From NCBI GenBank assembly GCA_020062665.1, contig JAGUVW010000011.1:62001-126000 (forward strand): a stretch of 64,000 bases of DNA, read 5' to 3'. The position numbers were made by a program, and so were the translations under genes. Positions 9,780-17,862 of the stretch are shown here, piece by piece. Under the pieces are notes generated by a model. It searched no databases. It saw only the letters and a program-made list of their open reading frames with translations, and had not been told where the DNA came from. The DNA is from Pseudomonadales bacterium (GTDB lineage: Bacteria; Pseudomonadota; Gammaproteobacteria; Pseudomonadales; Ketobacteraceae). The first letter of the stretch is position 1, and the number at the start of each line of letters is the position of its first letter.

Positions 9780-10615
9780 TGACGACTGACTACCGCTCCC
9801 TCGACATACCCCGCTCCGTTGCCTTTGCCATCGAAGAGGACGTGCGCACCGGCGACATTACTGCCAGCCTGATTCCGGCCGGCAATTCTGCCCACGCCCG
9901 TGTCATTACCCGCGATAGTGCGGTGGTGTGCGGAGTGGAGTGGGTGGATGAGGTATTCCGCCAGATTGATCCGGCGGTTGTTGTGAGCTGGAAGGTGGCC
10001 GACGGCGACCGGGTCGAGCCCAACCAGGTACTGTTCGAATTGCACGGCAAGGCCCGCAGCCTGCTCACCGGCGAGCGTTGTGCGCTGAATTTCCTGCAAA
10101 CGCTGTCGGGCACCGCGACGGTATGTCGCCGTTACGCAGATATCGTAGCGGGAACGAGCGTGAAGCTGCTCGACACTCGCAAGACCATCCCCGGCCTGCG
10201 CACTGCCCAGAAATATGCCGTGACCTGTGGTGGCTGCTTCAATCACCGCATCGGGTTGTATGACGCTTTTTTGATTAAGGAAAATCATATTGCGGCGTGC
10301 GGGGGGATTTCGGCAGCGATTGCGGCAGCACGGACGATTGCGCCGGGGAAACCGGTCGAGGTGGAGGTGGAGAATTTTGAGGAACTGGAACAGGCACTGA
10401 GCGCCAGGGCGGACATCATCATGCTGGATGATTTTGATCTGGAGGGGATGGGGAAGGCGGTGGCGTTTGTGAACAGACGCGCGAAGCTGGAAGCATCAGG
10501 CGGGGTGAGGGAATCAACCCTGCTGGCGATCGCGCAGACGGGGGTGGATTATATTTCTATTGGTGGACTGACGAAGGATTGTCGGGCGGTGGATTTGTCG
10601 ATGCGGGTGGGGTGA
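9779..10615 (+). CDS. nadC: Nicotinate-nucleotide pyrophosphorylase (carboxylating)
   Basis: Quinolinate phosphoribosyltransferase, the third step of de novo NAD synthesis: quinolinate plus PRPP gives nicotinate mononucleotide, CO2 and PPi. The 278-aa protein is full length. It has the family motifs ERCALNFLQ, the TRKT-containing [26 protein letters not shown], the EVEVEN stretch and the C-terminal [15 protein letters not shown] phosphate-binding segments. The ATG overlaps the symporter stop by one base. The last codons are repeated at 15934–16071 as a separate fragment. It would normally be followed directly by the pilin gene; here an island intervenes. Confidence 0.97.
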   Translation: MTTDYRSLDIPRSVAFAIEEDVRTGDITASLIPAGNSAHARVITRDSAVVCGVEWVDEVFRQIDPAVVVSWKVADGDRVEPNQVLFELHGKARSLLTGERCALNFLQTLSGTATVCRRYADIVAGTSVKLLDTRKTIPGLRTAQKYAVTCGGCFNHRIGLYDAFLIKENHIAACGGISAAIAAARTIAPGKPVEVEVENFEELEQALSARADIIMLDDFDLEGMGKAVAFVNRRAKLEASGGVRESTLLAIAQTGVDYISIGGLTKDCRAVDLSMRVG

Positions 10616-10862
10616 GTTCCGTATGACGAGCGCCCGGAGATTTTTTGCTTATGGATACCAGTTGCCGTACTAAACTCAACCTCTGCCGAATGAAAATCAG
10701 AAGACGGAATCTATCTTTCAGAGAAGTCTGCTAAAAAGATTGCGCAAAAGACCTCTTTGAAAACATATTCCCAATGCTCAGTTTGTTAGCCCCCCCTACG
10801 AGATAACAAGAAATACATTGAGCTGCCACAAATCGCAGAGTCGCCAATTGCAGGACTCAAAA
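10616..10862 (+). other. Intergenic gap at the left edge of the island
   Basis: No gene is supportable here. G+C falls along this stretch, so the junction between resident and imported DNA probably lies within or near it. No terminator hairpin for nadC was found. A weak pair TTGCGC/CATATT could drive the downstream cassette but is not convincing. Confidence 0.4.
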
Positions 10863-12401
10863 ATGAATGAATCTATAATCACAATAAATTTTAAATGGGT
10901 AAGGCTGCAGCGATTTTTCTTTTTCCTTGCCTGTGCAGCATCTGCCGCGCTCATTCTAATACCTGACTACCCTCCCATGGTAGATCTTCCTCAACATGCG
11001 GGGCAGATTGCGCTGATCAAATCTCTCATGTCAAATGACTTTGCCTTTGAGAGCTTTTTTGAATTCCAGCTGCTAACCCCTTACTGGCTCGGATATTCGA
11101 TCATCCTTGCATTGTCTTACATAGTTGACATTACGCTGGCAACGAAACTTACAGTAGCATTAGCAATGATGGCATTTCCAATAAGTGCCGATAGATTTCT
11201 ACGTTCGCAACATGGGAATCCGATCTGGAGCTGGCTTTTTATACCGACCTCATATGGCTTCGCTTTCGAATGGGGATTCCTCAACTTCCTAATTGCTACC
11301 CCCATTGGCTTCTTCTTCTTGAGCAAGGTAAGCAGCCTCAAGGAAAATATCGACAAGAAAGATCTGCTACAACTCATCGCATGGTGCCATTTTCTATTCC
11401 TTGCTCACGTACTGGTTCTTGTCGTATTCCTTCTCATCGGAACGTTAATCCTTCACAATCGGAACCCGCGCACCTGGTTCAAACGGGTAGGACCTTTTTT
11501 TTGCATTGCACCGCTCTTTTTAATTTGGTTTTCACTAAAAATATTGAATGGAACCGACGCACAAGGTACTGGCCCATGGGATCTTGGAATACACCGCGCA
11601 CTTGAACTATTCCCGAACATGGTTGCGCTCCCTCCAGCTCTGAATTTTGTTCTCCCTTCAATTCTTATATGCGCAGCTGGACTAATCGGGGGCAAGCTAA
11701 CTTTTTCAATACCAAAATTCGGACCGTTCGTCTTATACTTACTTCTGATGTTAATTGGCCCGAATTTTCTTTTTGGCACCTATTTTGTTTACAATAGATT
11801 TACACACATAGGACTTCCACTGCTGCTGCTCGCAGCCACGCCATATACCAATAGTCACGCAGAATCAAATCAGCGGCCGACAAAAAAGTACTTTCAGTTG
11901 CTAATCATTCCCCTATCTATACTGCTAATTGGATATCATTCAGCAAAGATAATTTCATACTCAAAAGAATCTGCCAGTTTTAGCAAAATTATCGAGAGCA
12001 TCCCTGCAAACCAGCGGATTTTGGGGCTGGTTTTCATGAAAAATAGCACCTATTTCACAGCTCCAACGTACTTACACTACCCGGTATGGTACCAGTCGGA
12101 AAAGGGCGGTGTTGCCGATTTCAATTTTGCATATTTCTATCCGCAGATAGTGAGATACAAGATTGACCAGCGCCCACCATCCGACCCAAATTTCGTATGG
12201 TTTCCTCACACTTTCGACTGGAATACATTTAGCCCATTCAATTACAGCTATTTCTTGGTAAAGCACACTGAGAATTTATCGGCTCAGCTTTTTCCGGATC
12301 GCGCAGTTAAACTAGTCATCCGGTCAGGGGACTGGTGGCTATTCGAAAACCTGCTCACCGTTGGCGCAGCCAAACAACAATTCTCCGACAAAATGCAATA
12401 A
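10863..12401 (+). CDS. Polytopic membrane protein, possible GT-C-type glycosyltransferase
   Basis: No named family could be recognised. The 512-aa product has one N-terminal membrane helix (about residues 17–33) followed by a loop with two acidic residues (D35, D41), then about eight to ten further hydrophobic segments and a roughly 130-residue soluble C-terminal part rich in aromatic residues. Acidic residues in the first external loop and a polytopic plan are what GT-C enzymes using polyprenyl-phosphate sugars show. Its partner genes (GtrB-like and GtrA-like) are those of a Gtr module, where the third protein is a specific polytopic transferase. I chose ATG 10863, with AGGA upstream; the frame is open 45 nt further. 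The DNA is clearly AT-richer than its flanks (60 nt from 11101 are 40% G+C). Confidence 0.6.
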   Translation: MNESIITINFKWVRLQRFFFFLACAASAALILIPDYPPMVDLPQHAGQIALIKSLMSNDFAFESFFEFQLLTPYWLGYSIILALSYIVDITLATKLTVALAMMAFPISADRFLRSQHGNPIWSWLFIPTSYGFAFEWGFLNFLIATPIGFFFLSKVSSLKENIDKKDLLQLIAWCHFLFLAHVLVLVVFLLIGTLILHNRNPRTWFKRVGPFFCIAPLFLIWFSLKILNGTDAQGTGPWDLGIHRALELFPNMVALPPALNFVLPSILICAAGLIGGKLTFSIPKFGPFVLYLLLMLIGPNFLFGTYFVYNRFTHIGLPLLLLAATPYTNSHAESNQRPTKKYFQLLIIPLSILLIGYHSAKIISYSKESASFSKIIESIPANQRILGLVFMKNSTYFTAPTYLHYPVWYQSEKGGVADFNFAYFYPQIVRYKIDQRPPSDPNFVWFPHTFDWNTFSPFNYSYFLVKHTENLSAQLFPDRAVKLVIRSGDWWLFENLLTVGAAKQQFSDKMQ

Positions 12402-12419
12402 AGCCAGGACACCAGCAAC

Positions 12420-13394
12420 ATGAACGAGAACATTCAACTCTCCATCGTTATTCCATGCCATAACGAAGACCTAGTACTCGACGAGCTGCATCGAAGAGTA
12501 ACCGCCGCTGCGGAAAGCGCTGTGAACACAGATTATGAAATCGTTTTGATAAATGACGGCTCGACAGACAGAACATGGGCGAAGATAGAAGAGCTGTGTG
12601 AGAACGACATCCACGTAGTTGGAATCGACCTGTCCAGAAACTTCGGACATCAGATAGCACTCAGCGCAGGACTGGAAATATGCAAAGGCCAGCGCATACT
12701 AGTATTGGATGCAGACCTTCAGGATCCACCCGAACTTTTACCTGAAATGATGAATGCTTTGGACAATGGAGCAGATGTAGCTTATGGACAAAGAATAAGT
12801 CGGGAAGGGGAGACCCACCTGAAAAAAGTTACTGCATCTTTGTTTTATAGAGTTCTATGGCGGCTGACAGACACTAAAATACCACTCGATACTGGGGATT
12901 TCAGGTTAATGTCCCGCAGAGTGTGTGATCACTTAATTGCCATGCCAGAAAAGCAAAGATTTATAAGGGGAATGGTGGCTTGGCTTGGATACAAGCAAGT
13001 CCCTATTCAATATAACAGGCGAGAACGCATAGCGGGTGTTTCAAAATACCCATTCAGGAAAATGGTAAGTTTTGCGCTCGATGCAATAACCAGTTTTTCG
13101 GTGAATCCCATCAGATTCTCTGCTTACTTGGCGCTTATCTTCGCCGTCACTACAACAGGCCTGATAATTTACATCATCTTAGGGTGGCTAACGAACACCA
13201 CTGTACCCGGATGGGCCAGTCTCGGCGTGATCATAACATCCATTGGCGCTGGACAGTTTTTGATTCTGAGTATTATGGGAGAATACATCGGCAGAATTTA
13301 CATCGAATCAAAAAACCGCCCGCTTTTTCTGATAAAGGAAATAAAAACCGGGAACTCCGACCCTCGGAAGTCAAGCACGCAAGGAGAGGGCTAG
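12420..13394 (+). CDS. GT2 glycosyltransferase, GtrB/DPM1-like, membrane-anchored
   Basis: Predicted to transfer a sugar from a nucleotide donor to polyprenyl phosphate at the cytoplasmic face. The N-terminal GT-A domain begins with IVIPCHNED and contains the metal-binding DAD at D97–D99 (LVLDADLQDPPELL), then a DTGDFRLMSR acceptor-region motif typical of the DPM1/GtrB/ArnC branch. Two C-terminal membrane helices (about 231–255 and 267–290) match GtrB architecture. Length is 324 aa. It starts 18 nt after the upstream membrane protein and ends by overlapping the convergent methyltransferase by 4 nt. Sugar identity cannot be read from sequence. Confidence 0.9.
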   Translation: MNENIQLSIVIPCHNEDLVLDELHRRVTAAAESAVNTDYEIVLINDGSTDRTWAKIEELCENDIHVVGIDLSRNFGHQIALSAGLEICKGQRILVLDADLQDPPELLPEMMNALDNGADVAYGQRISREGETHLKKVTASLFYRVLWRLTDTKIPLDTGDFRLMSRRVCDHLIAMPEKQRFIRGMVAWLGYKQVPIQYNRRERIAGVSKYPFRKMVSFALDAITSFSVNPIRFSAYLALIFAVTTTGLIIYIILGWLTNTTVPGWASLGVIITSIGAGQFLILSIMGEYIGRIYIESKNRPLFLIKEIKTGNSDPRKSSTQGEG

Positions 13395-14116
13395 TTTTTT
13401 CTTGCCACAACGATTAGCGACAAACCAAATGGAATTGACATATAGCGCAACCAATACCGCTCAAGACCAAAAATGCGCAGCAGAAAAGAATTAACCATAT
13501 TGTCGGGAACATTTATGCCTGCATCCGCAGGAGGATATATCTTTTGCCAAAGACGCTGAAGCAACGCCAAAGGAAAAAGAATAGAATTAAAGTAACTAGC
13601 TTTTTCGATATTAAAACTTTGCGAGGATAGCAAACGAACAAGAGTGCTTTTATCGTACCGTCGAAAATGATGGTTGAGTTCATCATGCCTGCTCCATAGA
13701 AATTGAAATGCAGGCACTGTCATAATCAATACACCTCCAGGCTTAATAGCTTTCCAGATTTCAGCCACGCTACCCACATCATCTTCCACATGCTCCAACA
13801 CATCGAGCAACACAACCAGATCAAAGCTTTCTCGATCAACATTTAAGTTGAATGGCAATGAACCATCGAGCACTGACAAGCCAGTCCTTTTTTTTGCTAT
13901 TTCACGCCCCAACGACGACGTTTCAATAGCCTTCACACACCCAAATTGTTGCAACATTGGAATATTACCCCCCGTCCCACACCCCACCTCCAATATTGAT
14001 GCAGAATTCGGCAACTCCAAGTTTTCCAAAATTTCTTTCACAATAAGCCTTCGACCGCAAAACCACCAATGCAGCAGCTCAACTTTTTCAAAAGTCGAAT
14101 ATAAGGAAGGATCCAT
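13391..14116 (-). CDS. Class I SAM-dependent methyltransferase
   Basis: Methyltransferase of the UbiE/Methyltransf_11/23 type with motif I ILEVGCGTGGN at about residues 41–51 and a post-I DLVVLLDVLEHVEDD segment. The C-terminus has hydrophobic patches (YFNSILFPLALLQRLW) often seen in enzymes of glycan clusters. The product has 241 aa. ATG 14116 has GGTGA just upstream; a GTG three codons earlier is possible. It is transcribed with gtrA (15-nt gap), opposite to the GT2 gene with which it converges. A role in methylating the sugar or lipid intermediate is inference from context. Confidence 0.8.
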   Translation of the reverse strand: MDPSLYSTFEKVELLHWWFCGRRLIVKEILENLELPNSASILEVGCGTGGNIPMLQQFGCVKAIETSSLGREIAKKRTGLSVLDGSLPFNLNVDRESFDLVVLLDVLEHVEDDVGSVAEIWKAIKPGGVLIMTVPAFQFLWSRHDELNHHFRRYDKSTLVRLLSSQSFNIEKASYFNSILFPLALLQRLWQKIYPPADAGINVPDNMVNSFLLRIFGLERYWLRYMSIPFGLSLIVVARKN

Positions 14117-14131
14117 ACAAATCACCGTTTT

Positions 14132-14506
14132 CTATTTTGAAACGAAGACCCACGCACTAAACAATGCCAAATTCCATGCAATCACAACTGCCGCAGCAGA
14201 AAATTGAACCAGCAAGTAGTGCCAATCGAACAGAAACATGAAAACCTCGATCAAAACACTATTCAACACTATGCCACCAAGCACAACCAGAACAAATTTT
14301 GGAACAGACTCACGATGAAGCGTTCTGGATCGGAAACTCCAGTATTTATGGAGCAAGTAATTTACGGGAAGCACAACCGAATAAGCCAGAAAGCCCGCCA
14401 AGGAAACGCGCACCCCCACATAACTGACTATGAAATAGCTAAGATAAAAATATATAAAAGCACAGCTTATACCGGTAACCGCAAATCTCATAAATTTTGA
14501 TGACAT
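14132..14506 (-). CDS. GtrA family membrane protein (lipid-linked sugar flippase type)
   Basis: Small 124-aa protein with four predicted membrane helices, matching GtrA/PF04138. GtrA proteins are thought to flip polyprenyl-phosphate-linked monosaccharides made by GtrB across the inner membrane. Family features are the early FAVTGISCAFIYFYLSY helix, LPVNYLLHKYWSFRS between helices 2 and 3, and a C-terminal helix with AAVVIAWNLALF. ATG 14506 is used; a TTG four codons upstream (14518) is an alternative, and neither has a strong ribosome site. It pairs functionally with the GT2 gene 1 kb away on the other strand. Confidence 0.85.
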   Translation of the reverse strand: MSSKFMRFAVTGISCAFIYFYLSYFIVSYVGVRVSLAGFLAYSVVLPVNYLLHKYWSFRSRTLHRESVPKFVLVVLGGIVLNSVLIEVFMFLFDWHYLLVQFSAAAVVIAWNLALFSAWVFVSK

Positions 14507-14586
14507 GTATGTACGCAATATTGCCCCAACGAACTGAATTATACTGCACAGGACATAACCTCTGACAAAGCCAATGGGAATGGCCG

Positions 14587-14613
14587 AGGGTATGAAAACG
14601 ACTGAGTAAGCGG
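14587..14613 (+). repeat. Left terminal inverted repeat of the IS256-type element
   Basis: 27 nt, imperfectly complementary to 15863–15890. It lies about 80 nt upstream of the gtrA start. Confidence 0.7.
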
Positions 14614-14639
14614 CCGTTCAAACTATACCGGCACTCAAA

Positions 14640-15835
14640 CGCCAGAAAGGATGATGAACTGGTTTTAAGCCGCTTTCCAGTCCCTCGCTGACATGGTTTA
14701 TTTCCTTGCCATGTTGCGCGAGCCCAGATACAGGACTTGCGAACGGCCTCGTCATGGGGAATGCGCCGCGGCCTTTGATGACTTTGCGCACGCAGACTTC
14801 AGTCTAGCGGCTCGATGGCATTGGTGGCACAGATCACTTTGCGTATCTAGGGAGGAAAAACGAAGAAGGCTGTCAGCCGATCCCAGTTTTTTCCCAGCTG
14901 GGCACTGTGGCACCCGATTGGGTCGTGAAGGCGACCAGGGCTGCACGGGCTGCTGCTTCGGTGGGTGCGGTGTAAATGATGAGCAGCTAGGCTGCAATTG
15001 CCTTTCGATCTCTCCAAGACACGTATTTCAAACTGTTGCGCAACTGATGCACGATGCAAAGCTGAACCCAGGTCTGCGGGTACACGACTTCAATGGCGTC
15101 GGACAAGCGTTTCAACTCATGCACGCAGGCAATGAAGCAGCCTTCGACGCTCAGGGATTTGAGTTCACTGGACACCCACAGCCGAACTTTGCGACCTCGG
15201 TTTCGGCGATCCACATGCCCAACAGTTCTTTTTTACCTTGCATGTTGATGCCCAGAACCAAGTACACCGCCTTGTTGCGCACCTGGCCCTCCCGATGAAA
15301 TTTCACGAACAGGCGTCGAAGTAGAGCGCTGAATAAGCCCGGTCCAGCGGTCTCGCCTGCCCAGCCCGAACATCATCCTGCACGCTGTTGGTGACGTTGG
15401 AAATCAGGGTGGCCGAGACTTCGGTAAGTACATTTCGGTGAGTTCGCCCTGGATTTCCCGGGCATTCGAGCCACGGGCATAGCGGGCGACTGTCTTGTTG
15501 TCCAGGCCCTCCTAACGACGCTGGCGTTTGCGGACGATATTCGGATCGAAGCTGCCTTTACCGTCGGGCGCACTTCAAGTGCTGATTTCACCCTCCGCCG
15601 TCTTGATACTCTTGCAACCACGGCCGTTGCGGGAGTTGCCGGAATTACTGCCGGTCAGATCATTGAGTTGAAAATCCAGATGGTCTGGTCAGTTGGCCTT
15701 CGAGAGCGGATTCCAGTGAGGCTTGGTGGTCTGCTTGACTAGCTCATGCTGTCCCAGCAGCCCCATGGCGCCGCCCTTGAAGTCCATGAGTAGTTCACCA
15801 AGCTGGACTTGCGGTTTTTCGGTAAGGTTGGTCAT
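14640..15835 (-). pseudogene. IS256-family (mutator-type) transposase, inactivated
   Basis: Conceptual translation from ATG 15835 begins [20 protein letters not shown] and meets in-frame stops early, one after LSKAN and another before the KGSFDPN block, with several frame changes later. Family-diagnostic pieces remain: SGNSRNGRG, GSFDPNIVRKRQ, YARGSNAREIQGELTEMY, VQLCIVHQLRNSLKYVSW and NWDRLTAFF. The last is close to the position where IS256 transposases read WERLTTFFAYP. No full-length product is possible. Confidence 0.85.
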
Positions 15836-15862
15836 CTTGGTCTCCTTCGAGATATAAGATAA

Positions 15863-15890
15863 CCGCTTACACAGTTCTGTTTACATCCCT
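15863..15890 (-). repeat. Right terminal inverted repeat of the IS256-type element
   Basis: 28 nt; the conserved inner block CTGTGTAAGCGG matches CTGAGTAAGCGG of the left end. It lies just upstream of the transposase start. Confidence 0.7.
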
Positions 15891-15933
15891 TGGTCTGGAG
15901 AGCATGCGCAGGGCCGCGGCGTCTACTGCGGGC

Positions 15934-16071
15934 CAGGCTAAACTGGGACCATCAGGCGGGGTACGGGAATCCACCTTGCTGGCGATTGCGCAGACCGGGG
16001 TGGATTACATTTCTATTGGTGGGCTGACGAAGGATTGTCGGGCTGTGGATTTGTCGATGCGGCTTATTTAA
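15934..16071 (+). pseudogene. Duplicated 3' end of nadC
   Basis: Reading frame 16071 backward gives [13 protein letters not shown] and continues to DLSMRLI, aligned to the C-terminus of NadC ([13 protein letters not shown] to DLSMRVG). From SGGV to SMR the protein sequence is identical, while nine codons differ by one synonymous base each (for example gtg/gta, agg/cgg, tca/tcc, ctg/ttg, gga/ggg). The frame is open from an ATG at 15904, which would make a 55-aa peptide, but the first 11 residues are unrelated to NadC and no ribosome site precedes it. Its TAA overlaps the pilin stop tail to tail. It is a remnant and not a functional enzyme. Confidence 0.9.
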
Positions 16072-16523
16072 CGACAAGAACTCGGGCGGAACTTCGCGAC
16101 AATTGAACCACCAGAACAACTCCAATTAGCCCCACCATCAGTGGTTACCATTTCAAGGGTAGTGCCAGATGCACGACCGGTATTCATTGTGGCAATTACA
16201 GTTCCATTCGGATAGGTACCCGTAACAACCGTGCTTACTGTTACATACTGTCCAGTAATGTTGGCAATTAGCTCATTGCTTGCAGATGCCTGGTCTAGAG
16301 CGCCAGTTGTCTGCACCAACGCCACGGGCCACTCGGCATTTTCGGTGCCATATGTACTCAAGGGTATCTGCAATCCTGCGGTCAGAGTCACTGCTTCAGA
16401 AACCTGTGCTCGGGTGATGTAGTCCTGATAAGCAGGAATAGCAACTGCCGCCAGAATTCCGATAATCGCCACTACGATCATCAGCTCTATCAAAGTAAAC
16501 CCACTATTTTTTTGCTTACGCAT
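16068..16523 (-). CDS. Type IV pilin, second paralogue (type IVa major-pilin type)
   Basis: Prepilin with an 8-residue basic leader cleaved before Phe (G8/F9), the invariant Glu at mature position 5, and the helix [23 protein letters not shown]. Length 151 aa; Cys136 and Cys150 should close the C-terminal disulfide loop. By hand alignment it is about 74% identical, ungapped, to the pilin at 17060–17515, with differences spread over the surface-exposed half. ATG 16523 has AGGA upstream. A sigma54-like promoter lies 57 nt before the start. Substrate of PilD, assembled by PilB/PilC encoded nearby. No terminator follows; it ends against the nadC fragment. Confidence 0.93.
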   Translation of the reverse strand: MRKQKNSGFTLIELMIVVAIIGILAAVAIPAYQDYITRAQVSEAVTLTAGLQIPLSTYGTENAEWPVALVQTTGALDQASASNELIANITGQYVTVSTVVTGTYPNGTVIATMNTGRASGTTLEMVTTDGGANWSCSGGSIVAKFRPSSCR

Positions 16524-16580
16524 GTTCCTGCCCTCTTCTCCACACAACTTCAGTAACACTGTGCATTGAGTTGTTGCTAC

Positions 16581-16595
16581 GCAAAGAACGAACCA
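16581..16595 (-). promoter_or_regulatory. Sigma54-type promoter of the second pilin gene
   Basis: On the minus strand TGGTTCGTTCTTTGC fits the -24/-12 consensus: GG and GC are exactly 10 nt apart and the -12 box is TTTGC. It lies 57 nt upstream of the pilin ATG, as expected for PilR/RpoN-controlled pilin genes. Confidence 0.7.
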
Positions 16596-16596
16596 T

Positions 16597-17011
16597 CTTT
16601 CACCGCGTAATTTAATGCAATCATCCAAGAGCACATCCGCAGCTGCATCAGCTTGATGTTGCAAGAAAAAATAGAGACAACCACTCGGCGGGGCGCAGTA
16701 TGGGAACGTAGCTGCTGCACAAAGAGACATGACAAAAAAAGTCACCCTCAGCCAAGAAATGGCGGGATTTATCTCGCCCTTGAGTTACAAAGAATTCCTC
16801 GCACCGCATAAGCAGGTCATGTAAAACGAAAAAATATTTACCTGTCACATGCCCAGGACTTGGTATCGCAATACTCGATGAAGACGAATGAAACCTAAAC
16901 CTACCCATGAACAATCGGGCCATTATCCTTAGTGTAGATCACGACAAGCCAGGACATGTATCGCACACCATTCTCACTATAAGAGCCCACCCTGCCCGCA
17001 TAAAACGGACA
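16597..17011 (-). other. Non-coding spacer between the two pilin genes
   Basis: About 415 nt of moderately AT-rich sequence with no supportable gene. A 91-codon minus-strand frame (16648–16923) has neither family similarity I recognise nor a ribosome site. PilR binding sites upstream of the sigma54 promoter could lie here but cannot be assigned by eye. Confidence 0.5.
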
Positions 17012-17041
17012 TAAAAAAACCCCGGTTTCCCGGGGTTTTTT
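17012..17041 (-). terminator. Rho-independent terminator after pilA
   Basis: Strong GC stem CCCCGG/CCGGGG flanked by A and T runs on both sides, 18 nt beyond the pilA stop. In minus direction it ends in seven T. It isolates the pilA transcript from the second pilin gene. Confidence 0.9.
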
Positions 17042-17059
17042 GTACAACAAGAACCAATA

Positions 17060-17515
17060 TTAGCGGCAAGCGCTTGGGCGATATTTAGCAACAATGGTAC
17101 CACCTGTACAATCCCAGTTAGCCCCGCCATCAGTAGTTACCATTGTCAGGGTAGTGCCGATTGCACGACCAGTAGTCATAGTGGCAGTTACGGTTCCTGC
17201 CGGATAGGCACCAGTAAGAGTGGTAGTTACAGTCGCATATTGCCCAGTGAGGTTAGCAATCAGCTCGGTGGGAGCTGATGTCTGACCTGGAGCGCCTGTT
17301 GACTGTACCAACGCCGTCGGCCATGCAGCATTATCGGCACCGAACTCAGCCAACGGGGCCTTCAGACCAGAAGTCAAAGACACCGCTTCAGCAACCTGCG
17401 CACGAGTGATGTAATCTTGATAAGCAGGAATCGCCACAGCCGCCAAAATACCGATAATGGCAACCACAATCATCAATTCAATCAGGGTAAAACCCTTTTG
17501 CATTTGTTGTTTCAT
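17060..17515 (-). CDS. pilA: Type IV major pilin PilA
   Basis: Prepilin of 151 aa with an 8-residue leader ending in Gly before Phe9, Glu at mature position 5, the N-terminal helix [19 protein letters not shown], and a C-terminal disulfide loop between Cys136 and Cys150. ATG 17515 has GGAGAAGG 3 nt upstream. It lies divergent to pilB, the classical pilA position, so this is the likely resident major pilin. The upstream region has a sigma54-like promoter and a strong terminator follows. Hypervariable Thr/Ala-rich central region; possible glycosylation sites cannot be assigned. Confidence 0.95.
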   Translation of the reverse strand: MKQQMQKGFTLIELMIVVAIIGILAAVAIPAYQDYITRAQVAEAVSLTSGLKAPLAEFGADNAAWPTALVQSTGAPGQTSAPTELIANLTGQYATVTTTLTGAYPAGTVTATMTTGRAIGTTLTMVTTDGGANWDCTGGTIVAKYRPSACR

Positions 17516-17577
17516 CGACCTTCTCCGAAAGACTTGTTTTTGTGGTCGGCGATCTGCCCACCCACTGGTTTCCAGTA

Positions 17578-17595
17578 AAGCAGGGTTCGTACCAA
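17578..17595 (-). promoter_or_regulatory. Sigma54-type promoter of pilA
   Basis: Minus strand reads TTGGTACGAACCCTGCTTT; GG and GC are separated by exactly 10 nt and the element lies 64 nt before the ATG. The -24 box TTGGTACG matches well and the -12 box CTGC less so. The remaining pilA–pilB gap (17596–17862) contains no gene. Confidence 0.65.
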
Positions 17596-17862
17596 TTTCA
17601 AGACTGCTCAAAATTTGGCAGTTTTTCCGGCAGTTACGGAAACCAACCCGGAGAGGCACCCAGTACCAGCTCGCTCCGAGCGTCACTTGCTGACAAAGTT
17701 TGTCACCCCAACACCAATTTTCCATCATCAAAGGCATTCCAGGCCGCCCAACCCTTCCCAGCGCCGCAATCTGGTCTAGAATCAACAGTTAATACGCCAT
17801 TCCCAGCACTTGTTTGCTTCTTCCCGCAGGAGCCTTGGTTTTTATAAAGGAATACGATCCCA

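Larger units (their letters stand above)
14587..15890 (-). mobile_element. Degenerate IS256-family insertion sequence
   Basis: A 1.3-kb element is bounded by imperfect inverted repeats. The left end 14587–14613 begins AGGGTATGAAAACGA and ends CTGAGTAAGCGG. The right end (15863–15890), read as reverse complement, begins AGGGATGTAAACAGA and ends CTGTGTAAGCGG. It encloses a broken transposase gene on the minus strand. The 8-nt flanks (AATGGCCG and TGGTCTGG) do not match, so no target duplication is visible. Its right end is only about 45 nt from the nadC tail fragment. Confidence 0.8.

Noticed and set aside
14579-15898. 8-bp target duplication around the IS256-type element
   Set aside because: Left AATGGCCG and right TGGTCTGG do not match in any near register.
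10616-16067. Integrase-type genomic island with att sites
   Set aside because: No integrase or tRNA target is present; the nadC repeat is diverged, not an exact att pair. Homologous exchange fits better.
15904-16071. NadC-like small gene
   Set aside because: Only the last third of one domain of NadC remains; cannot bind both substrates.
16648-16923. 91-codon minus-strand frame between the pilins
   Set aside because: No ribosome site, low-complexity start (Ser run) and no recognisable family.
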